Shown here in pieces: positions 17,825-28,573 of a DNA stretch of 64,000 bases. Numbering within the stretch: the first letter of the stretch is position 1; each line of letters begins with the position of its first letter. A program made the position numbers and the translations under genes. The DNA is from RPQJ01 sp963707145 (GTDB taxonomy: Bacteria > Pseudomonadota > Gammaproteobacteria > Steroidobacterales > Steroidobacteraceae), in NCBI GenBank assembly GCA_963707145.1, contig CAVPOQ010000007.1:1-64000 (forward strand), written 5' to 3'. A model generated the notes under the pieces. That model did no database searches and had not been told where the DNA came from. It worked only from the letters and a program-made list of their open reading frames with translations.

Positions 17825-20350
17825 ATGACGCTCGGCGCGCGGCGGGCGCTGCTCGATGCCGCCGCATTCGGGCCGCTGCGCCAGGCGCCCGGCCGCACGC
17901 TGCTCGCGATCGTCGCGATCGCGCTCGGCGTCGCGCTCGGTTTCTCGGTGTACCTCATCAACCGCGTGGCGGCCGACGAGGTGCAGCTCGCCTCGCGGAG
18001 TCTGTTCGGCATGGCGGATCTCTCCGTGCGGGCGCCGGGCGGCGGCTTCGACGAGTCGCTGTACCCGCGGCTCGCGGCGATCCCGGGCATCGCGGTCGCG
18101 AGCCCGGTGGTGGAGGCGCAGGCGCGGCTGCCGGGCCGCGACCGCACGCTCAAGCTGGTGGGCATCGACCCGTTTCGTGCCGCGCAGATGCAGCCGGCGC
18201 TCGCGACGGCTGGCGCCACCGCCGCGCAGCGCGGCGGCCTGCTCGCGGAGGACGCCGTGTGGCTGAGCCCCGCCGCCGCGCAGGCGCTCGGCCTGGCCGT
18301 GGGCGAGCGCTTCGACGTGCAGGTGGCGCTCGATCCGGTGAGCCTGCGCGTCGCGGGACTGCTGCCCGCCGGCGAGTACCGCCAGCCGCTCGGCATGCTC
18401 GACATCGCCACCGCGCAGTGGCGGCTCGACCGGCTCGGCAGGCTCGACCGCGTGGACCTGCGGCTCGAGCCGGGCGTGGACCCGCTCGCGGTGCAGGACG
18501 CGATCCGCGCGCTGCTGCCGCCCGGCGTGCGCCTCACGACGCCGGGCGAGGCGAGCGACGACGCGGTGCGCCTGTCGCGTGCCTACCGCTCGAACCTCAC
18601 GGCGCTGGCGCTCGTGGCGCTGTTCACCGGCGCGTTCCTCGTCTACGCGACGCAGTCGCTGGCCGTGGCGCGCCGCCGCCGCGAGATCGCGCTGCTGCAC
18701 GCGATGGGCATGACGGTGCGCGAGCAGGTCGCCGCGTCGCTGTTGTCGGGCGCGATCGTGGGCGTGCTCGGTGCCGCGCTCGGCGTGGCGCTCGGCATCG
18801 TCGTGGCGCGCGCGGGGCTCGCCGCCTTCGGCGCGGACCTCGGCGCGGGCTACTTCCGCGGCATCGCGCCGCAGCTCGAGGTGCGGCCGCTCGAAGTGCT
18901 GGTGTTCCTCGGGCTGGGCCTCGCCGCTGCGCTGGTGGCCACGCTCGGGCCCGCGCGCGAGGCGGCTTCGGTGCCGGCGGCCGCGGCGCTCAAGGCCGGC
19001 GACGAGGCCCCGCTCGCGGCACGTCGCCACGGCTGGATCGCGCTCGCGTTCGCGCTGGCTGCGGGCGCGGCGCTGCTGCTGCCGCCGCTGGAGGGCATCG
19101 CGCTGCCGGGCTACGCGGCGATCGCCTGCCTGCTGCTCGGCGCGGTGTTCCTCGCGCCCACGCTCTCGCACCTCGCCTTCGGCCGCCTGCCGGCCGCGGG
19201 ACCGCCGTGGCTGCAGATCGCGACCGCGCAGCTCAAGGGCACCGCGCGACGCTCGACCGTGAGCATCGCCGCGGTGCTGGTGAGCTTCAGCCTGATGGTC
19301 GCGATGGCGATCATGGTCTACTCGTTCCGCAACTCGCTCGACGGCTGGATGCAGCGGATCCTGCCCGCGGACCTGTACGTGCGCGCCGGCGGCTCGGGCC
19401 TCACCAGCTATCTGGACGAGCCGGCGCAACGCGCAATTGCCGGCGTGCCGGGCGTGGCGCGCGCGGACTTCGTGCGCTTCCAGGACGTGGCGCTGCCCGG
19501 GCCCGGACTGCCCGTCACGGTGATCGCGCGGCCGATCGACGAGGACGGTGCCGGCCGCATCCTGCCGCTGCGACGCACCGATGCGAAGCCGGCGCCGCCG
19601 GGCACGGTGCCGGTGTGGGCGTCGGAGGCCGCGCTCGACCTGCGCGGCTACGACGTCGGCACGACGTTCGACCTGCCGCTCGGCGGCCGCACGCTGCGTG
19701 CCAGCGTGCGCGGGCTGTGGCGCGACTACGAGCGGCCCGGCGGTTCGATCGTGATGCCGCGCGAGGTGTTCGTGCGCTACACCGGCGACACGCGCGCCAC
19801 CACCGCGGCGCTGTGGCTCGAGCGCGGTGCCGACCAGGACGTCGTCGCGAAGCGCCTCCAGTCGGCGTTGCAGCGCGGCGGCGAGTTCGAGATCGCCGTG
19901 CCGCGCGAGATCCGGCGGCTGTCGCTGCGCGTGTTCGACCGCACCTTCGCCGTCACCTACCTGCTCGAGGCGGTCGCGGTGCTGATCGGGCTGTTCGGCA
20001 TCAGCGCGAGCACCAGCTCCCAGGTGCTGGCGCGGCGCGGCGAGTTCGGGATGCTGCGCCACCTCGGCGTCACGCGCGGCGAGATCGGTCGCATGCTGGC
20101 GTTCGAGGGCGCGGCGCTCGGCGCGGTGGGCGTGCTGACGGGGCTCGTCGTGGGCTTCGTCGTGAGCCTGATCCTGATCTACGTCGTCAACCGCCAGTCG
20201 TTCCACTGGACCATGGACCTGCACGTGCCGTGGGCGCTGCTCGCGCTGCTGAGCGTCGTGCTGGTGGCTGCGGCCGCGCTCACCGCTGCCGCGAGCGGCC
20301 GCCAGGCGATGGGCGAGGACGTGGTGCGCGCCGTGAAGGAGGACTGGTGA
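17825..20350 (+). CDS. ABC transporter permease, double FtsX domain
   Basis: An 841-residue permease. An N-terminal helix (TLLAIVAIALGVALGFSVYLIN) precedes a MacB periplasmic-core-like region, a first FtsX domain around 265-380, extra membrane helices (about 400-470), a second periplasmic region and a final FtsX domain (about 705-835) ending in DVVRAVKEDW. ATG 17825 is listed; GTG 17810, three bases after the ATPase stop, is an alternative. Double-FtsX permeases with an AttH partner are thought to move lipids or lipoproteins across the periplasm (family knowledge, function not settled). Confidence 0.85.
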   Translation: MTLGARRALLDAAAFGPLRQAPGRTLLAIVAIALGVALGFSVYLINRVAADEVQLASRSLFGMADLSVRAPGGGFDESLYPRLAAIPGIAVASPVVEAQARLPGRDRTLKLVGIDPFRAAQMQPALATAGATAAQRGGLLAEDAVWLSPAAAQALGLAVGERFDVQVALDPVSLRVAGLLPAGEYRQPLGMLDIATAQWRLDRLGRLDRVDLRLEPGVDPLAVQDAIRALLPPGVRLTTPGEASDDAVRLSRAYRSNLTALALVALFTGAFLVYATQSLAVARRRREIALLHAMGMTVREQVAASLLSGAIVGVLGAALGVALGIVVARAGLAAFGADLGAGYFRGIAPQLEVRPLEVLVFLGLGLAAALVATLGPAREAASVPAAAALKAGDEAPLAARRHGWIALAFALAAGAALLLPPLEGIALPGYAAIACLLLGAVFLAPTLSHLAFGRLPAAGPPWLQIATAQLKGTARRSTVSIAAVLVSFSLMVAMAIMVYSFRNSLDGWMQRILPADLYVRAGGSGLTSYLDEPAQRAIAGVPGVARADFVRFQDVALPGPGLPVTVIARPIDEDGAGRILPLRRTDAKPAPPGTVPVWASEAALDLRGYDVGTTFDLPLGGRTLRASVRGLWRDYERPGGSIVMPREVFVRYTGDTRATTAALWLERGADQDVVAKRLQSALQRGGEFEIAVPREIRRLSLRVFDRTFAVTYLLEAVAVLIGLFGISASTSSQVLARRGEFGMLRHLGVTRGEIGRMLAFEGAALGAVGVLTGLVVGFVVSLILIYVVNRQSFHWTMDLHVPWALLALLSVVLVAAAALTAAASGRQAMGEDVVRAVKEDW

Positions 20351-21491
20351 CGACCGCGGACGGCAGCGGCGGTCGCCGGCCCGCGCCGGCCATGCACGCA
20401 GGCGCCGGATCGCGGGCCGCGCACAGCCGGTGGCCGCTGTTGATGCTACTGGCGATCTTCAGCGCTCCGGCGCCGGCGCAGGTCGCCTATCCGGCCGTCG
20501 TGCCGGGTGTCGAGCTGCAGTTTCCGCACGACGAGGGCGCGCATCCGGACTACCGCGTCGAGTGGTGGTACGTCACGGGGTCGGTGCAGGACGAGGCCGG
20601 CGCGCCGCTCGGGTTCCAGGTGACGTTCTTCCGCGTGCGACCCGGGCTCGGCGAGCAGAACCCGAGCCGCTTCGCGCCCACGCAGATCCTGTTCGGGCAC
20701 GCCGCGCTCGCCGATCCCGCGCACGGCCGGCTGCGTCACGCCGAGCGCTCGGCGCGCGCGGGCTTCGAGCTCGCCTACGCGCGCGAGGGCCGCGTGGACC
20801 TGCGCCTCGACGACTGGTCGCTGCGCCAGGACGGCGATCGCTACGTCGCGATCGTCGAGGGCGACGACTTCTCGCTGCGCCTCGATCTCGACCGCGTGCA
20901 GCCACCGCTGCTGCAGGGCGACCAGGGCTACAGTCGCAAGGGCCCGGACCCCGCCCAGGCGAGCCACTACTACAGCCTGCCGCAGCTGCGCGTGAGCGGC
21001 GAGATCGTCGGTGGACGGACGCGCCGCGCGCGGTGACGGGCGAGGCGTGGTTCGACCACGAGTGGTCGAGCGACGTGATGGACGAGCAGGCCCGCGGCTG
21101 GGACTGGCTCGGTGTGAACCTCGCCGACGGCGGCGCGCTGATGGCGTTCCGCATGCGCGACGCGGCGGGCAACGCGCGCTGGGCGGCGGCGACGCTGCGC
21201 GCACCCGACGGCAGCGTGCGGACGTTCGCGCCGGACGAGGTTGCCTGGACACCGACGAGGAAATGGCGCTCGCCCCGCACCGGCGCCGAGTATCCCGTGG
21301 CGTGGCGGCTGCGAGTGGGCCAGCGCGAGTTCGAGGTCGAGCCGCTGATGGACGACGCGGAGCTCGACTCGCGCTCGAGCACCGGCACGATCTACTGGGA
21401 AGGCCCGATCGAGCTCCGCGCGCCCGGCGGCGCGCCGCTCGGCCGCGGCTACCTCGAGCTCACCGGCTACGCGGGGCGCCTCGACCTGTAG
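20347..21491 (+). CDS. AttH/CrtC-type lipocalin-fold protein (frameshift)
   Basis: An exported protein of the AttH/carotenoid-1,2-hydratase family. A hydrophobic signal region (WPLLMLLAIFSAPAPAQ) is followed by the hallmark FPHDEGAHPDYRVEWWYVTG and FQVTFFRVRPG, then, after a break in frame, TGEAWFDHEWSSDVMDEQARGWDWLG and ELTGYAGRLDL at the end. The frame is lost between about 21009 and 21036, consistent with one missing base. Both halves are well conserved, so an error is as likely as inactivation. The GTG start overlaps the permease stop (GTGA); ATG 20392 is an alternative. It is third in the transporter operon. Confidence 0.82.
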
Positions 21492-21509
21492 ACCTGCGCG
21501 TCGCGCGTC

Positions 21510-22370
21510 CTAGAGCTGCTGCGCGCCGAAGGTGTCGCAGGCCTCCGGCGTGCCCGTCTCGAGGCCGCGGTTGAACCAGCGCACGCGCTGCTCGGAGCTG
21601 CCGTGGGTGAAGGCATCCGGCACGACGCGACCCTTGGTCATCTTCTGCAGCCGGTCGTCGCCGATGGCGCTCGCGGCGCGCAGGCCCTCCTCGACGTCGC
21701 CCGGCTGGAGCAGCTGGCGCGACTTCGCGGCGTGGTGGGCCCACACGCCCGCGTAGCAGTCGGCCTGCAGCTCCATCCGCACCGACAGCGCGTTGGCGTC
21801 CGCCTGGCTCATGCGTTGCTGCGCGGCGCGGACCTTCTCGGCGGTGCCGATCAGGTTCTGCACGTGATGACCGACCTCGTGCGCGACCACGTAGGCCTGC
21901 GCGAAATCGCCCGGCGCGCCGAAGCGCTGGGTGAGTTCGTTGTAGAACGACATGTCCAGGTAGACCTTCTGGTCCAGCGGGCAGTAGAACGGGCCCATCG
22001 CCGCTTCGGCCGTGCCGCAGGCCGACTGCACGAGACCGTTGAACAGCACCAGCTTGGGCTCGACGTAGTTCACGCCGTACCTGGGCAGGATCTGCGTCCA
22101 GGTCTCCTCGGTGTCGGCCAGCACCACGGCCGTGTCCGCGCGGAACTCGGCCTCCTGCGCGCTCTCCTGGTAGGGCTCGGCGGTCTGCTCCATCGTCACC
22201 TCGGGCGCCTTGGTCGCGACGCCGAGGAAGGGCAGGGGATTGATGCCGAACAGGCTCAGCACGATCAGGAACAGCACGCCGCCGATGCTGAGCCCGACGC
22301 CGGTGCGCACCGGCCGCATGCCGCGACGGTCTTCGATGTTGCTGCTCTGGCGGCGGCCTCGGGTGTCCAT
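21510..22370 (-). CDS. YpfJ-type neutral zinc metallopeptidase
   Basis: A 286-residue membrane-anchored protein: an N-terminal cytoplasmic stretch (MDTRGRRQSSNIEDRRG), one membrane segment (VLFLIVLSLFGINPLPFLG) and a zinc-protease domain with AYVVAHEVGHHVQNLIG and the downstream ligand region MELQADCYAGVWAHH. It matches the neutral zinc metallopeptidase family (E. coli YpfJ) over its length. ATG 22370 is used rather than an upstream TTG. It converges with the AttH-like gene, only 18 bases apart. Confidence 0.9.
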   Translation of the reverse strand: MDTRGRRQSSNIEDRRGMRPVRTGVGLSIGGVLFLIVLSLFGINPLPFLGVATKAPEVTMEQTAEPYQESAQEAEFRADTAVVLADTEETWTQILPRYGVNYVEPKLVLFNGLVQSACGTAEAAMGPFYCPLDQKVYLDMSFYNELTQRFGAPGDFAQAYVVAHEVGHHVQNLIGTAEKVRAAQQRMSQADANALSVRMELQADCYAGVWAHHAAKSRQLLQPGDVEEGLRAASAIGDDRLQKMTKGRVVPDAFTHGSSEQRVRWFNRGLETGTPEACDTFGAQQL

Positions 22371-22519
22371 GCGCAAGCTCCTGGTGCGATCAGGCGGGGC
22401 GGTCGGGAGCGAAGATTACGTCAATTCGGGGGGCGGCCGCGACCGCGGCGCGAGGCGCTGCTTCCCCGGCTGCGGGGTCGCAGCCCGTCGGCGTCGGCCC
22501 GACTACGCGGCCGGGCGGC

Positions 22520-22765
22520 TCAGAGGTTGCGCGGATCGCTGGCGGCCGACTCGATCCAGACCCCGTGACTGCACTGCAGGAGCATCGAGCCGCTCACGAC
22601 GTAGCTGCCGTGCTGGTACTCGGTGCCGTTGAAGTAGCAGACAGGCTCGCCCGGGACCTGCTGACGGATGACGTCGGTGTCCTCGTCTTCTTCCTCGGCG
22701 ATCGGCGAGTTCCTGAGTTCGGGATCCTGTGCGCCGACGTGCGTGACCGATGGGTGATGCTTCAT
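22520..22765 (-). CDS. Small acidic protein, DUF1496-like
   Basis: An 81-residue protein with an acidic centre (AEEEDEDTD) and a C-terminal pattern VCYFNGTEYQHGSYVV followed by LLQCSHGVWIE. The Cys/Tyr-Gly arrangement resembles the DUF1496 group of small proteins, but the match is weak. No signal peptide is seen. It lies 55 bases after groEL on the same strand and may share its transcript. Function is unknown. Confidence 0.55.
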   Translation of the reverse strand: MKHHPSVTHVGAQDPELRNSPIAEEEDEDTDVIRQQVPGEPVCYFNGTEYQHGSYVVSGSMLLQCSHGVWIESAASDPRNL

Positions 22766-22820
22766 GGCAGTGCTCCCGTCCGAAGGTGACCTGGCAACGA
22801 ACCTCGAATCCCGGCTGCTG

Positions 22821-24440
<1,620 letters not shown>

Positions 24441-24612
24441 GGGTGTTGCTCCGAGTGCCGCCGATGGCTCGATTCTTGGCCCGCAGCGCGGCTGCGGGAA
24501 TACGCAGATGCGGCAGTCGCGCGGCGGGGCAAACGCCAGCGGAAACAGCCGGTTAGCGATGGTTCCGGCGTGGTCCGCCGATGCGCGCGAGGGAGTCCGT
24601 ACAATCCCGTCC

Positions 24613-26329
24613 ATGCAGGACTGGAATTTCGATTTTCTCCGCCGCCAGATCGTCGGCATCGACTCCTCGTTCGACACGCCGTTCGGCCGCCGGCTGATGG
24701 TCTACTGCGACTACACGGCCTCGGGCCGCTGCCTCGTGTTCGTGGAGCGCTACCTGCAGACCCTGCAGCGCAGCTACGCGAACACGCATACGGAGGACGA
24801 CGTCACCGGCCGCAGCATGAGCCGCCTGCTGCACGAGGCCGAGGCGATGATCAAGCGCGCGGTCAACGCGGGGCCGCAGGGCCGCATCGTCGCCTGCGGC
24901 ACCGGGGCCACCGGCGCGATCGACAAGCTGCAGCAGATCCTGGGCATCGCGCTGGCGCCCGCGACGCGGCGCACGCTCGGCGAGGAGCTGCGCCAGTTCC
25001 TGGGCGACGAGCGCTTCGAGGAGTTCCGTGAGTTCCAGCGCGCGCACCAGCCGGTGGTGTTCGTCGGACCCTACGAGCACCACTCCAACGAGGTGACGTG
25101 GCGGCAGGGCCTCGCGACCGTCGTCGAGGTGAACCTCGCCAGCGACGGCGGCATGGACCTCGCGCACCTCGAGTCGCTGCTCGGCGACCCGCAGTATCGC
25201 GACCGCCTGCGGATCGGCTCGTTCTCCGCGGCCTCCAACGTCACCGGCATGCGCACGCCCGTCCCCGAGGTCGCGCGTCTCCTGCACCGCCACGGCGCCT
25301 ACGCCTGCTTCGACTACGCCGCGAGCGGCCCCTACGCCGAGATCGACATGAATCCGCCGCGCGATGCCGGCGGCGACGACCCGTCCATCGACGCCGTGTT
25401 CCTCTCGCCGCACAAGTTCCTCGGCGGCCCGGGCTCGAGCGGCGTGCTGGTGTTCAACGAGCGCCTCTATCCGCGCGACCTGCCGCCGAGCGTCGCCGGC
25501 GGCGGCACCGTGGACTACGTCAGCCCGCTCGACCAGGACTTCATCGCCGACATCGAGGAGCGCGAGAAGGCCGGCACGCCCGGCGTGCTGCAGACACTCA
25601 AGGCGGCGCTCGCGCTCGACCTGAAGCGCTGCATCGGCGCCGGCCGCATCGAGGCGCGCGAGCACGAACTGGTGGCCCGCGCACTGGGCCGCTGGGGTGC
25701 GCATCCGCGCATCGAGGTGCTCGGCAACCCCGATCCTGCGCGGCGCATCGGCATCGTGTCGTTCAACCTGCTCGATCCGCGCGGCCGGTACCTGCACCCG
25801 AAGTTCGTCACCGTGCTGCTGAACGACCTGTTCGGCATCCAGTCGCGCGCGGGGTGCTCCTGCGCCGGGCCGTACGGGCACCGCCTGCTCGGCATCGACC
25901 AGCCGACCTCGGAGCTGTACCGCGACTGGGTGCGCAAGGGCTTCCAGGGCATCAAGCCCGGCTGGTGCCGCGTCGGGCTTCCACTACGCGATGGACGACG
26001 CCGAGTCCGCGTTCGTGATGGACGCGGTGGAGTTCGTCGCGGAGCACGGGCACCGCTTCCTGCGGCTGTATGCGTTCGACGCGGAGACGGGTGCGTGGAG
26101 CCACCGCGAGTACCGCGGCACGGACGCGGCGCTGTCGCTGGAGGCCGCGCTCGCCGCGGGCGGCTGCGACGAGACGGCGCTGCCCGCGGCGGAGCGGGTT
26201 CGCGGATCTACGCCGGCCTGCCTCGCCGAGGCACGAGCCTGGGCCGAACGACTGGGCGAGCCCGGCCCGGAAGCCGTGCACGGGAGCACGGAGCGATTCG
26301 GCGAACTACGGTTCTTCAACGTCGACTGA
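24613..26329 (+). CDS. Class V aminotransferase / cysteine desulfurase-like (frameshift)
   Basis: A PLP enzyme of fold type I, about 570 residues if the frame is repaired. An N-terminal DYTASGR motif precedes GTGATGAIDKLQQIL (cofactor phosphate site), FVGPYEHHSNEVTWR, FDYAASGPYAEID and the Schiff-base Lys in FLSPHKFLGGPGSSGVL. A Cys-rich GCSCAGPYGHRLLG segment follows. The frame breaks near 25975, where GGG instead of GG displaces RVGFHYAMDDAESAFVM; the remainder continues to FNVD at 26329. It resembles cysteine desulfurases and isopenicillin-epimerase-like enzymes. It diverges from groEL. The frameshift is probably a sequence error. Confidence 0.8.
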
Positions 26330-26413
26330 CAGGCTTCCCGTCAATCGCCCGCCGTGACGCAGGTCGGCGCGACGCGCGAGTCGCGGGCGAACACCTGCAA
26401 CCCTTTTCCTCGC

Positions 26414-26445
26414 CGCCGCATCTGACAGACACGACAGATGCGGCG
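26414..26445. promoter_or_regulatory. 11-bp inverted repeat upstream of the 25-residue peptide
   Basis: CGCCGCATCTG and CAGATGCGGCG are perfect inverted copies around a 10-base loop, 35 bases before the small ORF start. With no T-run it is a poor terminator for the preceding gene. It could be an operator or an RNA hairpin in the leader of the small gene. Confidence 0.45.
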
Positions 26446-26480
26446 CCGACCCGGCGCCCACGCGTGGAGGAAGGAGTGTC

Positions 26481-26558
26481 ATGGAAATCGCAGCGCTGCT
26501 GATGTTCTTCTCGGTGATCGTGGGAATCGTGCAGCAGTTCGACGACCCGAAGTGGTGA
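26481..26558 (+). CDS. 25-residue membrane peptide
   Basis: A short gene encoding MEIAALLMFFSVIVGIVQQF followed by DDPKW. One hydrophobic helix of about 18 residues fills most of it, ending in an acidic then basic tip. The ribosome-binding region GGAGGAAGGAG is exceptionally strong and well placed before the ATG. A perfect hairpin lies upstream. The peptide would sit in the inner membrane as a single-pass small protein. I do not recognise a family. It lies between the aminotransferase and a convergent exported protein. Confidence 0.6.
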   Translation: MEIAALLMFFSVIVGIVQQFDDPKW

Positions 26559-26565
26559 GCCGACG

Positions 26566-27063
26566 CTAGAAGGCGTCCTTGTCCGAGAGTTGCTTCTCGA
26601 TCCGGTCCGCGCTGTACATCACCACCTGGAGCACTTCCGCCAGCGTCGCGGCGTCCGCCGTCGCGCTGACGGGCGCGGAGAGCACGACCAGGTAGTCGTC
26701 CTTGCCCTGGTTGACCTGCCAGGCGCCCACGATCATGCGTGCGTTCTCGCGCAGCAGCAGGTCTGCGAGCTGCGCGGGCACCGCGCCCTTGCCGCGCGCC
26801 GCCATCGACCAGACGGCGCGGAACTCGAGCTTGTCGAGCTTCGCGGTCTCGGAGTCGATCCAGACCCGCTGGCCCCGAACGCCGTCCACGTCGTACTCGA
26901 GGCGGAAGTCGCCGTTGTCGAGCTGGTAGGGGAGGTTCGCTTCCTTCAGCACTGCGGCGACCCGCGGGTCGGGGGTGCGGTCGCCCTCGGACTGCTGGGC
27001 CATGGCTGAGGGAGCCGCGGCCAGGACCAGCAGCAGGGCCGCTGCGGGGCGTCGGGTCGTCAT
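26566..27063 (-). CDS. Small exported protein, YbjN-like
   Basis: A 165-residue protein with a clear Sec signal (MTTRRPAAALLLVLAAAPSAMAQQ). The mature part has an alpha/beta pattern (LPYQLDNGDFRLEYDVDGVRGQRVWIDSE, then WQVNQGKDDYLVVLSAPVSA). The outline recalls periplasmic proteins with a YbjN or type III-chaperone-like fold, but this is weak. ATG 27063 is chosen at the signal peptide. No operon partner is evident. Confidence 0.65.
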   Translation of the reverse strand: MTTRRPAAALLLVLAAAPSAMAQQSEGDRTPDPRVAAVLKEANLPYQLDNGDFRLEYDVDGVRGQRVWIDSETAKLDKLEFRAVWSMAARGKGAVPAQLADLLLRENARMIVGAWQVNQGKDDYLVVLSAPVSATADAATLAEVLQVVMYSADRIEKQLSDKDAF

Positions 27064-27190
27064 CGGGGCGTCCTCGGGCGGAACCGGCCGGGGACTGTAC
27101 ACCGCTGGGCGAGTCCTTGACGGCCGGAAGCAGCGTCGGGTCTAATTCCGGCCCCTCCGATGACCCGTCCGGCCGGACGGGGCCTACCGT

Positions 27191-27266
27191 GGCCAGGTAG
27201 CTCAGTTGGTAGAGCAGCGGATTGAAAATCCGCGTGTCGATGGTTCGATTCCGTCCCTGGCCACCA
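27191..27266 (+). tRNA. tRNA-Phe(GAA)
   Basis: A full 76-base tRNA: acceptor arms GGCCAGG/CCTGGCC, D-loop AGCTCAGTTGGTAGAGC, anticodon stem GCGGA/TCCGC with loop TTGAAAA (anticodon GAA, Phe), T-arm around GGTTCGATTCC and an encoded CCA. Its 3' half is repeated imperfectly at 48586, marking it as a probable integration target of the region downstream. Confidence 0.97.
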
Positions 27267-27279
27267 TTTCCAACTCGAT
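27229..27279. repeat. Direct repeat, left copy (tRNA-Phe 3' end): attL-like
   Basis: The stretch from the 3' anticodon stem through the CCA end and 13 bases beyond is repeated at 48586-48634 with only about five differences and a 2-base gap. This is the classical footprint of site-specific integration into a tRNA gene, with the intact tRNA at this end. Confidence 0.7.
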
Positions 27280-27311
27280 GAATTGAAACGGGTTCCGGGT
27301 ATCACCCGCGG

Positions 27312-27361
27312 ACTATCCGGGGTCACTGATGGCTGACCCGCGGACTATCGTGAAATCGGGT
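27312..27361. repeat. 50-bp direct repeat, copy 1
   Basis: Contains GGCTGACCCGCGGACTATCG and matches 46478-46526 with about ten differences. GCGGACTATC also occurs twice within this copy's neighbourhood (27308 and 27340). A short T-arm-like GGTGGTTCGATTCCG follows at 27363. It may be a second, older recombination footprint nested inside the tRNA-bounded island. Confidence 0.55.
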
Positions 27362-27485
27362 CGGTGGTTCGATTCCGGAGGGGCCGAGGGCCGCCGGAGC
27401 GGGCGCACGTGGCAGCCTGCAAACTGGAAACGTGAAATCCTGACGCTAGCCAAGTCGCGCCGGCGCGACCGCGGATCACGGAGCG

Positions 27486-27743
27486 CTACACGTCGACCTG
27501 ACGCCCCTCCGGGATCGCCGCGAGCGCCCAGTTCTGCGTCGAGGCCGACACCTTGCGATCGAGGGCCAGGTGAGTCACAAAGGCTTCGATCTCCCGCGCC
27601 ACCATTTCGGACGGATGCCGCTTGCCGTGAAAAGCGAATAAGTGCCGGACCCATAACAGGCACTACTGCTCGGTGCCGTAACTGTCGTGCAGCTTGTGGG
27701 GGTAGTCGCGAACCCGGTCCAGTAGGCGGGGCTTGGCGTCCAT
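27486..27743 (-). pseudogene. Decayed IntI-like integrase, N-terminal domain
   Basis: The reading frame from ATG 27743 gives MDAKPRLLDRVRDYPHKLHD, then SYGTEQ, an in-frame TAG, LLWVRHLFAFHGKRHPSEM, EIEAFVTHLALDRKVSAST and QNWALAA before a stop at 27486. This is the N-terminal SAM-like core-binding domain of integron-type tyrosine recombinases (family pattern: TEQ-x-Y-x-W-x-R, FHGKRHP, VAASTQNQAL). The catalytic domain is missing and one codon is a stop, so it is a relic. Its position just inside a tRNA-Phe gene, facing a lone low-GC gene, is consistent with an old integron- or island-type insertion. Confidence 0.75.
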
Positions 27744-27757
27744 GCCAGTACCCTCCC

Positions 27758-27773
27758 TGCGTCAATTGACGCA
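27758..27773. promoter_or_regulatory. 16-bp perfect palindrome
   Basis: TGCGTCAATTGACGCA lies 15 bases upstream of the integrase relic's ATG and about 150 bases before the caspase-like gene. TTGACG within it could serve as a -35 element toward the right, with TCTAGT 17 bases later as a weak -10. It may be the promoter-operator driving the downstream gene. Confidence 0.45.
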
Positions 27774-27921
27774 CAAGAACGACGGTGGTCTAGTACATCC
27801 AAGCGCCTACGGAGAAAGCAATCCCCTTATGTTGCGGGAATGCTGCATTTCTCCGGCGAAAACCGCCGCACAATGGCGCCCAAGCGCGCGCGTCCAAAAC
27901 ATATTGGTCATCGAGACAACT

Positions 27922-28566
27922 ATGCGACTTGCCGAACTATTCGAGCCGCAGACGCCGACTCGCAGAAGGAAAAAAGCCGATACGGTTCCTCAAGTGTTCA
28001 TCATCGAATCGCTGGCGCTTGTCGACGAAGCGAGTGAGCGACGCGAAGGGGCAGTGCTAGCCGCCGTTCTTAAAATGTGCGGGAAGAACCCGCTGTACTA
28101 CTACATTCGAACAAGAGCCGAGCTCGAGCTTATGGCTCAGGAGTTCGAAGCCTCCTGCTACCGGTACCTCCACATTTCCTGCCATGGCGGCGATACCTCG
28201 TTGGAGACCACGCTCGACTCCGTTAGCTATCAATCCTTCGCCAAGATCTTCGAGGGGAAGCTCAAGAATCGTCGCTTGTTCGTATCAGCTTGCAGCGCAG
28301 GGAACGATCTCTTTGCCGAACTGGTCGGCAGCAAGAACGCGGACATCATCTCCATCGCTGCGCCATCGACTGACATTCAGTTTGATCACGCAGTCGCCTT
28401 CTGGAGTTCCTTCTATGTCAAGACGTTCTCGCTCAACTCTAGGTCGATGGACTCCGCTCGCATCGTCGAGGTCGTCAAGCCGCTTGCTGCACTTTTCCCA
28501 GCGCCAATACATTTCTCGCGCAGAGGGAAAGGGAAACAGTGGGTTCATGAGGTGATAGATGGTTAA
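27922..28566 (+). CDS. Short CHAT/caspase-like protease
   Basis: A 214-residue protein whose core carries the caspase-fold dyad: His in YRYLHISCHGGDTS and Cys in RRLFVSACSAGNDLFAEL, spaced about 50 residues apart after a beta strand (QVFIIESLALV), as in CHAT peptidases. No TPR or other partner domain is attached. ATG 27922 is used, giving a compact domain-sized protein. GC content is visibly lower than the core genome. It sits between an integrase relic and an IS3-type element, typical cargo for a mobile or defence context. Its target and activator are unknown. Confidence 0.7.
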   Translation: MRLAELFEPQTPTRRRKKADTVPQVFIIESLALVDEASERREGAVLAAVLKMCGKNPLYYYIRTRAELELMAQEFEASCYRYLHISCHGGDTSLETTLDSVSYQSFAKIFEGKLKNRRLFVSACSAGNDLFAELVGSKNADIISIAAPSTDIQFDHAVAFWSSFYVKTFSLNSRSMDSARIVEVVKPLAALFPAPIHFSRRGKGKQWVHEVIDG

Positions 28567-28573
28567 CCTCTCG

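Noticed and set aside
17750..20224. 824-residue minus-strand frame opposite the permease
   Set aside because: His/Arg/Glu-rich low-complexity translation typical of antisense GC-rich coding DNA.
27060..27326. Minus-strand ORF across the tRNA containing a TESNHRHADFQSAALPTELPG-like run
   Set aside because: This is the well-known false ORF produced by reading antisense through a tRNA gene; the tRNA-Phe explains the sequence.
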